A model generated the notes under the pieces. That model was not told where the DNA came from. It ran no database searches and saw only the letters and a program-made list of their open reading frames with translations. This document shows positions 47,001 through 54,529 of a stretch of 60,241 nt of DNA, one piece after another. Numbering within the stretch: the stretch's first letter is position 1; every line of letters begins with the position of its first letter. The DNA comes from an uncultured Bacteroidales bacterium (GTDB taxonomy: Bacteria; Bacteroidota; Bacteroidia; Bacteroidales; Muribaculaceae): the NCBI GenBank assembly GCA_902785925.1, contig CADAAI010000016.1, positions 1 through 60,241 of the forward strand, written 5' to 3'. Made by a program: the position numbers and the translations under genes.

Positions 47001-47359
47001 GTAACATCAACGCTGGCGACATAACTGTCATTTACAACTACATCCTCAATGGTGCCGAGACCACTTTATCCTACAGATTTGTCAATAACGATAATGAGAA
47101 TATTCCACAAAATGCACCACTAAACGGCGCTCATCTTAAGATTAGGGCTAAAGAACGTGACAACAACCAATTTGTCACCACTGGTCTCACAGGATACATC
47201 GACAACACAACAGTGGCAACAATCACTCCGGGAATAACCGGAAACATTCCTTACCTTGAGATTGTGCCCGTGACATCAGGATATTGCTGCCTTGTTGCTA
47301 TCGTGAGCGACGGCAGTGTGTGCTACTATCGCGACTATCCTCTCATCATCACCCCATAA
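44045..47359 (+). CDS. large BspA-like LRR_5 surface protein
   Basis: The ATG at 44045 or 44081 precedes a signal peptide (LRLVACMVAIVAAMTSWA). LRR_5 repeats dominate residues 55-230, 310-500 and 720-890, for example VTAVGDNAFRNCTSLTNVAL and INYMGERAFAGCTSLTSV. Non-LRR beta segments lie between them. Two EF-hand loops (DVNGDKVINAND, DVNHDGNINAGD) occur near residues 940-1000. Here they are internal, followed by about 95 residues of an Ig-like beta domain ending in YRDYPLIITP. BspA proteins of oral and gut Bacteroidetes bind host or microbial ligands, and this role is inferred. The gene lies within the arginine gene set without obvious connection to it. Confidence 0.8.
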   Translation: MRHSTHALKSSLMLRLVACMVAIVAAMTSWAYDFNANGIYYNIIASSLSAEVTYASSSYNTYSGQVTIPAQVTNAGKTYKVTAVGDNAFRNCTSLTNVALGSNVKRLGKRTFMGCTQLTQVDITAAVSEIDDYAFAQCSGLSTVRMLNDKPLEIGTGAFLKCNSLNNVKWISSDALDGKGGLISLGTNAFSQCTSLASIVLPGPLQFLGTTIFNGCSALNSVTVMNEQPLQLKGDPFALSPSTTIKVPSSGVAGATAALYQNAIGWNIYNIVELPYSFIDANHYTYLKTSPSTVALSGSTVNPLNVVVRKSIVGYNNDSYDVTSIASQAFKSSSIISLNTSTAIKLKSIGSEAFAGCTNLANISLIEGINYMGERAFAGCTSLTSVQVPSTLHVIPQGAFEYCSALTDLHLLLGLSTISDNAFAHCSSLQTVALPRSLTLVEPLAFMSTSSLTSVTVDPQCPQYAAFDGVLYERKAGENFEEHELGEMNALVLYPMCKTNEDYYIPCGVTRINEKAMQGASHLKYLAVPATTTSFGDQCFSSTGIETINYRNSEPTDVEMSGITASLKANATLQVPVGAKTTYQQLPEWNGFKAIVEIDHAYQDPSIVYDWNEKHQATIVNIKNTGIDSNGQLTIPANVLMSGYSYFITELKNTCTAQVGSLIKDLVILSDSLSVIDTSDDINPLAAMTSIQSISISEGNPFFYMEDGALCNSVDRSLYYYLHSNTNQQFSLPPVKIIKPQAFAGNTHLKDISFSTALMTIEAKAFEGCTALEKVSSAKYLVTIGNRAFAQCPSLSAFNGGERINTIGDEAFLNCGNLKSFPFDHGMIKTIGNHAFKGCSSLMGAVFGITLTSVGDNAFENCSSLNKVFFTSPIENIGSNIFKGCSNLSELWLCNTTAPTVGSGFFDSNVISSLKIFVPEGSESSYHATSPWSQASQVNTCSYLDNGADVNGDKVINANDISLIMAVLLGDDLSDIVGHFDVNHDGNINAGDITVIYNYILNGAETTLSYRFVNNDNENIPQNAPLNGAHLKIRAKERDNNQFVTTGLTGYIDNTTVATITPGITGNIPYLEIVPVTSGYCCLVAIVSDGSVCYYRDYPLIITP

Positions 47360-47399
47360 GCCATTAAACGCCTTTCGTGGTTAACAGCATAATAAAAAC

Positions 47400-47440
47400 A
47401 CCACCGATTCCTTGATGAAAGGAACCGGTGGTAATCTTTT
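47400..47440. terminator. bidirectional terminator between BspA and arcA
   Basis: The stem accaccg-a-ttcc pairs with ggaa-c-cggtggt. It is followed by aatcttttt on plus and gttttta on minus. Confidence 0.85.
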
Positions 47441-47479
47441 TGTCTTCTTCCCCAAGCCAGGGAATCGCTGCTCGAACGA

Positions 47480-48727
47480 TTAGTCGCGCAGGATTGGCAT
47501 TGTCATGCAACGGGCGCCACCGCCAGCGCGTGGTAGCTCACTTCCTGGGAAGGCTGCCACAAACTTGTCGTAATCATTCATATCAACCTTGCCACTGACG
47601 ATATCCTCGGCATTGAGCACGGCAAAACCAGCGCGATCAAGAGCCTCAATGGTGTGAGTATTACGGCGATATCCTAGAATCTTGCCGTCGCCCATCGAGA
47701 AGAAGTTAGCGCCGCTGTGCCACTGCTCGCGCAGTTGAGTCCATGGATCACTGCCGCCACCAATCACTGGCTCTATATCCCAGCCCAACGTAGTAAGGCC
47801 TTCCACAATGTTGCCAATGCGCTTGTAGCTTATCTTGCCGTGATCGATGGTGATGAGCGTAGTGTCCTTTCCAGCAAAGAGACCTTGCTTTTTGAGCATT
47901 GGCTCAAATGCCATGCACTGGTGCTTGCCCAAGAAAGTGAACACCATGTCGAGGTGAATGAACGACTCGGGCTCCATGGGTAACTCCTGAACCACGATAT
48001 TGAAACGCTCACGCTCACGAGCGAAGGTTTGCGCCAGATACTCAATACCCTTGCGGTTGGTGCGTATGCCCTGGCCTATGCACAGCGTGTCGGCGCTTGC
48101 AATCTGCACGTCACCGCCCTCGGTGCGAGCATAGGGGTTCCATGCCATGGCATTAAGGGTGTCAACACCGAAGAAATGCTTGAATATCGCCTCGTAGATG
48201 AGTGACTCGCGCTCGCGCACCTCAAAGCTCATCGAGTTGATGAGCACACGGTTATATACTGTCGATGATGCATCACGAGTGAAGAACAAATTGTACAATG
48301 GCTTGAGCAGGTAGCGATGTTCGCTCACTCCGTCCCACTTGGGGTCTTCGCATCCCTCTATAAGAATTTGAGCGAGTTTTTTAGGATCATTACCAGCGAT
48401 TTCGTCTATCACTCTCGCTGTATTCTGGTTGCATCCCCTAAGGCTGTCGGAGAGCAACTTTGTCTTTACCGCCTCATCCTTGAGCAGTTCCTCAAGGATG
48501 TCTTGCACATAGTAAACCTGTGTCCAGCGCTCAAGCACACCGCTGAAATTGCGGTACTCCTGATCGACAATAGGCTTATTCAGGATGTCGCTATAGAGAG
48601 CGGCATTGGCGTTGAGCGGCGTCATGCGCTCTATCTCCACACCAGGGCGATGCAGCAGCACGGCCCTGAGCCTACCGGTCTCGGAGCTTACATTTACCTC
48701 ACAAGGCTTTAGTTGTTTAGCGTCCAT
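47480..48727 (-). CDS. arcA: arginine deiminase
   Basis: The enzyme hydrolyses arginine to citrulline and ammonia. Family motifs are VSSETGRLRAVLLHRPG, FTRDASSTVYNRVLINSM, RTEGGDVQIAS, SFIHLDMVFTFLG and the C-terminal GGGARCMTMPILRD with the nucleophile Cys407. The 415-aa length is normal. It lies 89 bp downstream of pruA on the same strand, with a hairpin in the gap. The citrulline would go to the divergently encoded ornithine carbamoyltransferase and then carbamate kinase. Confidence 0.95.
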   Translation of the reverse strand: MDAKQLKPCEVNVSSETGRLRAVLLHRPGVEIERMTPLNANAALYSDILNKPIVDQEYRNFSGVLERWTQVYYVQDILEELLKDEAVKTKLLSDSLRGCNQNTARVIDEIAGNDPKKLAQILIEGCEDPKWDGVSEHRYLLKPLYNLFFTRDASSTVYNRVLINSMSFEVRERESLIYEAIFKHFFGVDTLNAMAWNPYARTEGGDVQIASADTLCIGQGIRTNRKGIEYLAQTFARERERFNIVVQELPMEPESFIHLDMVFTFLGKHQCMAFEPMLKKQGLFAGKDTTLITIDHGKISYKRIGNIVEGLTTLGWDIEPVIGGGSDPWTQLREQWHSGANFFSMGDGKILGYRRNTHTIEALDRAGFAVLNAEDIVSGKVDMNDYDKFVAAFPGSELPRAGGGARCMTMPILRD

Positions 48728-48749
48728 AAATAATATCTCTCCCTACCAT

Positions 48750-48780
48750 CCGCTACCGCCACGATTAATAGCGGTTGCGG
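48750..48780 (-). promoter_or_regulatory. hairpin between pruA and arcA
   Basis: An inverted repeat, ccgctaccgc/gcggttgcgg, has one mismatch and an 11-nt loop, 23 bp before the arcA start. No T-run follows. It may stabilise processed mRNA ends or alter the pruA:arcA ratio. Confidence 0.45.
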
Positions 48781-48816
48781 AACAGGGATTGAATTAGTCG
48801 TTTTATAGAAATGTGA

Positions 48817-50442
48817 TTATTTCAAATAAGTGTAGCGGTAGTCGGTGGGCGATACCAGAGTCTCCTTAATCACGCGTGGGATAATCCAGCGGATGAGATT
48901 AAACTCGCCACCTGCCTTGTCGTTGGTACCACTAGCACGTGCACCACCGAAGGGCTGCATACCTACCACAGCGCCTGTTGGCTTGTCGTTGATGTAGAAG
49001 TTACCAGCTGTGTAGCGCAAAGCGTCGGTAATCTTCTCAACTGCCATGCGACAACGGCCGAATACGGCACCTGTCAAGCCATAAGGAGAGGTCTCATCGC
49101 ACTCTTTCACTACCTCTTCCCACTTCTCGTCGTCGTAAGGATAGACTGTGAGCACGGGAGCAAAGATTTCCTCCTCCATCGACTTGAAGTGAGGATTGCT
49201 GGTCTCAATGATAGTTGGCTCTACAAACCAGCCCTTGCTGCAGTCGCAGTTACCACCCATCACAATCTTGGCATCTTTTGCTTCCTTAGCGAAATCGATG
49301 TAAGATTTAGCCTTGTCAAACGAAGCCTTGTCGATAACGGCGTTGATGTAGTTGCTTGGATCCATCACGTCGCCCATCTTAACCTCGGCTGCCATAGCCT
49401 TCATGTCCTCGAGAACACCAGCCCACAAGCTCTTGGGGATGTACATGCGCGATGCTGCCGAGCACTTCTGGCCTTGGAACTCATAGGCTCCGCAGAATGC
49501 TGCAGTTGCAACAGCCTTAGGATCGGCACTGGGGTGAACGAAGATAAAGTCCTTACCGCCAGTCTCACCCACGAGACGTGGATAAGAGATGTACTTGTCA
49601 ACGTTCATGCTAGCCTGTTTCCACAGCGACTTGAAGGTTGCAGTGCTACCAGTGAAGTGGATTCCTGAGAAGTATTTCGACTCGGTTGCCACCTCGCCAA
49701 TGAGGGCGCCACTACCGGGAAGGAAGTTAATTACGCCGTCGGGCAAACCAGCTTCTTTGTAGAGCTGCATCAGGTAGTAGTTGCTCAGCAATGCGGTGGT
49801 CGATGGTTTCCACAGTGCCACGTTACCCATGAGCACGGGAGTCATACACAGGTTGCTGGCGATAGAAGTAAAGTTAAATGGAGTCACAGCGAGGATAAAG
49901 CCCTCGAGTGGGCGATACTCGGTGTGATTCAGCTGTGCCACGCCGTCCTTAGGCTGCATGGCATATATCTTAGATGCATAATGCACATTGTAGCGGAAGA
50001 AGTCGATAGTCTCGCAAGCCGAGTCGATTTCGGCTTGGAAGATATTCTTGCTCTGGCCAAGCATGGTAGCAGCATTCATGATGGGACGATACTTGGTTGC
50101 GAGGAGCTCAGCCATCTTCATCACGATAGCGGCACGGGTAGTCCAGGGAGTGCAGCTCCACTCTTTCCAAGCCTTCATGGCAGCATCAACAGCCATTTCA
50201 ACCTCTTTCTTGCCTACCTTGTGGTAACGGGCAATCACGTGCTTGTGGTCGTGTGGGCAGGTAACCTCGCCCATATCGCCGGTGCGAATCTCCTTGCCAC
50301 CAATGATGATAGGAATTTCTACCACCAGCTTGCTCTGGCGCTCAAGTTCTTTCTCTAATGCTACACGCTCGGGTGATCCAGGCATATAAGCCTTTACTGG
50401 CTCATTAGCTGGAAGTGGAAAATTAATAATTGAATTGTTCAT
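48817..50442 (-). CDS. pruA: L-glutamate gamma-semialdehyde dehydrogenase
   Basis: This NAD-dependent aldehyde dehydrogenase oxidises glutamate-5-semialdehyde to glutamate. Motifs are TPFNFTSIASNLCMTPVLMG, NFLPGSGALIG, FTGSTATFKSLWK, GETGGKDFIFVHPSAD and the catalytic cysteine in EFQGQKCSAASRMYIP. The 541-aa length matches the stand-alone PruA/RocA form, and no proline dehydrogenase domain is fused. It completes ornithine conversion started by RocD. It has its own promoter and is followed by arcA in the same direction. Confidence 0.93.
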   Translation of the reverse strand: MNNSIINFPLPANEPVKAYMPGSPERVALEKELERQSKLVVEIPIIIGGKEIRTGDMGEVTCPHDHKHVIARYHKVGKKEVEMAVDAAMKAWKEWSCTPWTTRAAIVMKMAELLATKYRPIMNAATMLGQSKNIFQAEIDSACETIDFFRYNVHYASKIYAMQPKDGVAQLNHTEYRPLEGFILAVTPFNFTSIASNLCMTPVLMGNVALWKPSTTALLSNYYLMQLYKEAGLPDGVINFLPGSGALIGEVATESKYFSGIHFTGSTATFKSLWKQASMNVDKYISYPRLVGETGGKDFIFVHPSADPKAVATAAFCGAYEFQGQKCSAASRMYIPKSLWAGVLEDMKAMAAEVKMGDVMDPSNYINAVIDKASFDKAKSYIDFAKEAKDAKIVMGGNCDCSKGWFVEPTIIETSNPHFKSMEEEIFAPVLTVYPYDDEKWEEVVKECDETSPYGLTGAVFGRCRMAVEKITDALRYTAGNFYINDKPTGAVVGMQPFGGARASGTNDKAGGEFNLIRWIIPRVIKETLVSPTDYRYTYLK

Positions 50443-50497
50443 GATTAGTTTTATTATTATTTTATAGATAGATAAGTTTCTGCTATGGTTCTGCGTG

Positions 50498-50529
50498 CAA
50501 AGTTACAAATTATTAGTCAAAATGCCAAA
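50498..50529 (-). promoter_or_regulatory. promoter for pruA-arcA
   Basis: On the minus strand, TTTG (50529-50526), 20 bp, then TAACTTTG (50505-50498). It is back to back with the ornithine carbamoyltransferase promoter, so one intergenic region (50443-50698) may co-regulate both arms. Confidence 0.75.
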
Positions 50530-50640
50530 CACAATAACCACAAATATCACACTATTCCATTGTTGCCTAGAATTATTCTTTGTTTGTCAGAAAAATCAAA
50601 ATTAGTGGTTAAAAACGTTCGTTAGTTGAGCGAAAATGCT

Positions 50641-50648
50641 TACCTTTG
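50641..50648 (+). promoter_or_regulatory. -7 element for ornithine carbamoyltransferase
   Basis: TACCTTTG, 50 bp before the ATG at 50699. No clear TTTG at -33, which may reflect activator control. Confidence 0.55.
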
Positions 50649-50698
50649 CGGCAAAATTAACAATATACTTTTTATTAACTATAAAACAATTTAAAACT

Positions 50699-51691
50699 AT
50701 GCCAAGAAGTTTATCAGGAAGAAATTTCTTGAAGTTGTTAGACTTCACCACCGAGGAAATCCAGTATTTACTTGAACTCGCTAAGGATTTCAAGCGTCTG
50801 AAAAGAACAAACACCCCTCACAAGTACTTAACCGGTAAGAACATCGTTCTCTTGTTTGAGAAGACTTCAACCCGCACTCGTTGCTCGTTTGAGGTAGCAG
50901 GTAACGACCTAGGTATGGGCGTGACTTATCTCGACCCAGCTTCATCACAGATGGGTAACAAGGAGTCGCTAGAGGACACCGCTAAGGTGCTTGGCCGCAT
51001 GTTCGACGGCATCGAGTATCGTGGCTTCGACCAGGATATCGTTGAGGACCTTGGCCGCTATGCTGGTATTCCCGTGTGGAATGGCCTCACCACCGAGTTC
51101 CACCCCACCCAGATGCTCGCCGACGTTCTCACCATCGAGGAGAACTTTGGCCGCTACAAGGGCTTGAAGATGGTCTTCATGGGCGATGCACGCAACAACG
51201 TTGCCAACTCGCTGATGGTAGTTTCGGCTAAGCTTGGTATCAACTTCGTAGCTTGTGGTCCTAAGGACAACATGCCCGATGCCAAACTCGTTGCTACTTG
51301 CCGCAAGATTGCTAAGGAGAATGGATGCACCATCACTCTTACCGACGACGTCAAGAAAGGCACCAAGAATGCCGACGTTATCTACACCGACATTTGGGTA
51401 TCGATGGGTGAGCCCGCCGAGCTTTGGGAGAAACGCATCAAGCTGTTGAGCCCCTATCAGGTTAACGACGCTGTTATGGCTAACGCCAACCCCGAGGCTA
51501 TCTTCCTGCACTGCCTGCCTTCGTTCCACGACCTCGAAACTTCAGTAGGCCGTGAGATTTACGAGAAATTCGGTTTGAAAGAGATGGAAGTTACCGACAA
51601 GGTATTCCGCAGCGCACAATCTAAGGTATTTGACGAGGCCGAGAACCGTATGCACACCATCAAGGCTGTGATGTACGCAACCCTCAAGTAA
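50699..51691 (+). CDS. argF: ornithine carbamoyltransferase (probably catabolic, ArcB role)
   Basis: The start at 50699 ([20 protein letters not shown]) is the family start. The upstream in-frame region contains the promoter. The carbamoyl phosphate site is [15 protein letters not shown], followed by [18 protein letters not shown]. The ornithine-binding region is [15 protein letters not shown], and HCLPSFHD lies near the C-terminus. The 330-aa length is standard. With carbamate kinase directly downstream and arginine deiminase nearby, it most likely runs in the catabolic direction, citrulline to ornithine plus carbamoyl phosphate. Confidence 0.93.
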   Translation: MPRSLSGRNFLKLLDFTTEEIQYLLELAKDFKRLKRTNTPHKYLTGKNIVLLFEKTSTRTRCSFEVAGNDLGMGVTYLDPASSQMGNKESLEDTAKVLGRMFDGIEYRGFDQDIVEDLGRYAGIPVWNGLTTEFHPTQMLADVLTIEENFGRYKGLKMVFMGDARNNVANSLMVVSAKLGINFVACGPKDNMPDAKLVATCRKIAKENGCTITLTDDVKKGTKNADVIYTDIWVSMGEPAELWEKRIKLLSPYQVNDAVMANANPEAIFLHCLPSFHDLETSVGREIYEKFGLKEMEVTDKVFRSAQSKVFDEAENRMHTIKAVMYATLK

Positions 51692-51716
51692 AAATGAATG
51701 ATTAGGGACGAGTGAA

Positions 51717-51747
51717 CAGGGAAGAACGTTTTTTCCGCTCTTCCCTC
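51717..51747 (+). promoter_or_regulatory. hairpin between ornithine carbamoyltransferase and arcC
   Basis: The stem agggaaga/tcttccct encloses a loop with tttttt. It lies 30 bp upstream of the arcC ATG. The T-run is inside the loop, so it is not a standard terminator. It could tune arcC expression. Confidence 0.4.
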
Positions 51748-51777
51748 TCACCTTTCCCCTCTTCCCTTATAATAATT

Positions 51778-52716
51778 ATGAGCAAACGACTAGTTATAGC
51801 TCTGGGTGGCAACGCCCTGGGCAAGACTCCTCAGGAGCAGCTCGAGTTGGTTAAAGGCACTGCCTCAACCATCGTCGACCTCGTTGAGGAAGGATATGAC
51901 GTAGTGATTGGCCATGGCAACGGTCCACAAGTAGGTATGGTGAACCTCGCGTTTGAGTACAGCGCCAACAATGGCGGTGGCACTCCCGCGATGCCTTTCC
52001 CCGAGTGTGGAGCCATGACCCAAGGCTACATCGGTTATCACCTGCAACAGGCTGTAGAGCGCGAGCTTGCTCGCCGTGGCATCAACAAGCCATGTGCCGC
52101 TGTGGTTACTCAAGTAGTTGTTGACCCCAACGACGCTGCTTTCCAGAACCCCACCAAGCCTGTGGGAATGTTCTACAGCAAGGAAGACGCCGACCGCATC
52201 GTTGCCGAAACTGGTTACACCTTTGTTGAGGATGCCGGACGTGGCTACCGCCGCGTCGTACCCTCGCCCATACCCGTGAAGATTGTAGAGCTCCCCGTTG
52301 TCGAGCAACTCGTGGGCCTGCACAGCGTGGTAATCACCGTGGGCGGTGGTGGCATCCCCGTGATGGAGAAAGGTCCTGGCGACTATGAGGGTGTAGCAGC
52401 AGTTATCGATAAGGACCGCGCAAGCGCCAAACTCGCGCTTGACCTCAACGCCGACATGCTCGTTATCCTTACCGCTGTTGAGAAAGTATCGATTAACTTC
52501 AACAAGCCCGACCAGAAGGATCTCGACCGCATGACAATCGCCGAGGCACGCCAGTACATCGCCGAGGGGCATTTCGCACCCGGCAGCATGCTGCCCAAGG
52601 TAGAGTCTTGCATCAGCTTCGTTGAGAACACCACCGGTGGCACAGCCCTTATCACCTCGCTCGACAAAGCACGCGAGGCTCTCAAGGGAAACACCGGCAC
52701 ACTACTCGTGAAATAG
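51778..52716 (+). CDS. arcC: carbamate kinase
   Basis: The enzyme transfers phosphate from carbamoyl phosphate to ADP, giving ATP, CO2 and ammonia in the last step of the arginine deiminase pathway. The start at 51778 (MSKRLVIALGGNALG) is the family start. Other motifs are VIGHGNGPQVGMVNLAFEYS, MPFPECGAMTQGYIGYHLQQ, GGGGIPV and VIDKDRASAKLALDLNADM. The 312-aa length is normal. It follows ornithine carbamoyltransferase by 86 bp and ends at a strong terminator. Confidence 0.95.
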   Translation: MSKRLVIALGGNALGKTPQEQLELVKGTASTIVDLVEEGYDVVIGHGNGPQVGMVNLAFEYSANNGGGTPAMPFPECGAMTQGYIGYHLQQAVERELARRGINKPCAAVVTQVVVDPNDAAFQNPTKPVGMFYSKEDADRIVAETGYTFVEDAGRGYRRVVPSPIPVKIVELPVVEQLVGLHSVVITVGGGGIPVMEKGPGDYEGVAAVIDKDRASAKLALDLNADMLVILTAVEKVSINFNKPDQKDLDRMTIAEARQYIAEGHFAPGSMLPKVESCISFVENTTGGTALITSLDKAREALKGNTGTLLVK

Positions 52717-52740
52717 TATAAACCCTATATCACACACAAC

Positions 52741-52779
52741 AAGGGCGAGCATCCTTACGATGTCCGCCCTTAGTTTTTT
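52741..52779 (+). terminator. intrinsic terminator of arcC
   Basis: The stem aagggcg-ag-cat pairs with atg-tc-cgccctt and is followed by agtttttta. It marks the right edge of the ordinary-GC region. AT-rich accessory DNA begins after it. Confidence 0.85.
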
Positions 52780-52849
52780 AAGCAGTAGTGTTGGAAGTTC
52801 ATCAATTGCACCACAAGCTCGGCACACAAAGTCCCGTCTTGCGCTAACA

Positions 52850-54529
52850 TTAAAACTTTAAAAATAACTCAAGTTCTTTTTTTATTAATTTGCTAGCGAA
52901 TATTATCACTTTCGTTTTCGCACGTGAAATCATTACGTTTAGACGATTTGCGTTAAACAGAAATTCATGTGTTTGTTTTATATACTGAGCATCGCTTGAA
53001 GCAAAAGTAAGGATGATGCATTCAACATCTTGTCCTTGTAAGCGCTCCACAGTATCGAAGAGTGGCATTTTTTCAGCTACGATTGATTCGTAAGCTGTTT
53101 CTCTTAATAATCGAACCTGTTTTCGGAAAGGAGTGATAATAGCTATATCTTCTGGTTTTTTGCCCTCTTCAAGCAACGCTTTGACCATTTTGATAACAGA
53201 TATAGCTTCCCCTGGATTCTCTTCCTGACAATCCGGAGTTGAAATGTCTGTATCCATAAAAACAATAGAATCATTCCATCCATTGTTTTCCATAAATATT
53301 GACTTAAATCTCCGAGTATTTATCCCTTCTGCACTATGAAGCACTATTCCGTGTGGTTCATAAAAAGTCTTGCTTACCATTTTTGTGATATCATCATTCA
53401 TTCTGTGAGTAACGGGCAAAACACTTACAGGAACACCTTTAACTTTTGTAGCACAATAGTCAAGGATAGATATTGAGAGAGCATTTTCTTCCAGTTCAGT
53501 TCTGAAGATAGGAGGCATTTGTCGGCTATCACCGAAAAAGCAGATTGAAGTAGCACATTTCCCGAGGACAGAAGCATATGATAGTGGCATTAAAGATGCT
53601 TCGTCCACCAATGCCATATATGGCCTAAAATGGCTATGTGAACGTAATCCCAAATTAGTAATTGCACCCCAAATTGTCATTCCTATCACATAACCAAATT
53701 TCTTTTTCCTTCTATTTTTTCTACTATACTCATTGTAATCACTGAACTTTTCAAACTGAATAATATCGTCACCAAGTTCTTCAGACTTCAGTGAGTCGCC
53801 TAGTTTTATGAGAGGTATTTTTTTGTTTAATCTTCTGATTTTCATCATTGCATTGTTTACTGCATGATGAGTATTTGCTACAATGACTATCTCCCTATTC
53901 TTCATAGATGCTGCTATTGCTGTAGCTGCTAAAACAAGCGTTTTGCCAGTTCCTGGAGGTCCTTGCAACACATGAATAGGATAATACAATAACATTGATT
54001 TTACTGCATCTTTTTGTTCCTTATTGAGAAGTGAAAAAGTTGATGCAAATTCTGGCATCTGTTCAGGCTCGATTTTAAGAAAATCCTCATTATCCATTTC
54101 TCTCTCACCCGCAAGTAGTCGTATGAAATGTGCTCCTGGAGTTGCAGGAACAATACCTTGAAGACATCCAATCAAGGATGTCAAAAGGTTTGGACTTAAT
54201 GCTTCCAATTCATAGGAAAAATTTTCATCCAAAGGTTTCTGAGATTCGATGGTTATGGTATCCCTTTGAGTATCTAATACCAAAGCCTTTACTGTATTAT
54301 TAATTACAACTTTATCACCTGGGCGCAACTTAGAATAGTTTTCAGGAACGTTAAGCACATATTTTAGTTCTTGAGCCGTATTTACGGTCAAGCCAGTAAG
54401 CAATTCATTTGATTGAATCTTCTCTTCTCTTGACATCGTTTTTCGTTTCTGGATGTCAAGTTTTTCCATTTCTGATTCAACATGGAGATAAGCCAGAAGG
54501 TCATCTTTGAATTCTTCAAACGTCTTCAT
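52850..54529 (-). CDS. DNA2/NAM7-type superfamily 1 helicase
   Basis: The 559-aa protein has an N-terminal region of about 185 residues with a small beta-barrel-like part (LRPGDKVVINNTVKALVLDT). An SF1 ATPase follows: Walker A GPPGTGKT (190-197), IVANTHHAVNNAM, Walker B DEAS (309-312) and motif III FFGDSRQMPPI. Later motifs are DTVERLQGQDVECIILTFAS and LNVMISRAKTKVIIFAS. It probably unwinds DNA or RNA using ATP. Its start overlaps the stop of the upstream nuclease-helicase by 14 bp, showing tight coupling. Composition is AT-rich (20 G/C in 53641-53700), unlike the adjacent arc genes. Last gene of the four-gene accessory operon. Confidence 0.85.
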   Translation of the reverse strand: MKTFEEFKDDLLAYLHVESEMEKLDIQKRKTMSREEKIQSNELLTGLTVNTAQELKYVLNVPENYSKLRPGDKVVINNTVKALVLDTQRDTITIESQKPLDENFSYELEALSPNLLTSLIGCLQGIVPATPGAHFIRLLAGEREMDNEDFLKIEPEQMPEFASTFSLLNKEQKDAVKSMLLYYPIHVLQGPPGTGKTLVLAATAIAASMKNREIVIVANTHHAVNNAMMKIRRLNKKIPLIKLGDSLKSEELGDDIIQFEKFSDYNEYSRKNRRKKKFGYVIGMTIWGAITNLGLRSHSHFRPYMALVDEASLMPLSYASVLGKCATSICFFGDSRQMPPIFRTELEENALSISILDYCATKVKGVPVSVLPVTHRMNDDITKMVSKTFYEPHGIVLHSAEGINTRRFKSIFMENNGWNDSIVFMDTDISTPDCQEENPGEAISVIKMVKALLEEGKKPEDIAIITPFRKQVRLLRETAYESIVAEKMPLFDTVERLQGQDVECIILTFASSDAQYIKQTHEFLFNANRLNVMISRAKTKVIIFASKLIKKELELFLKF

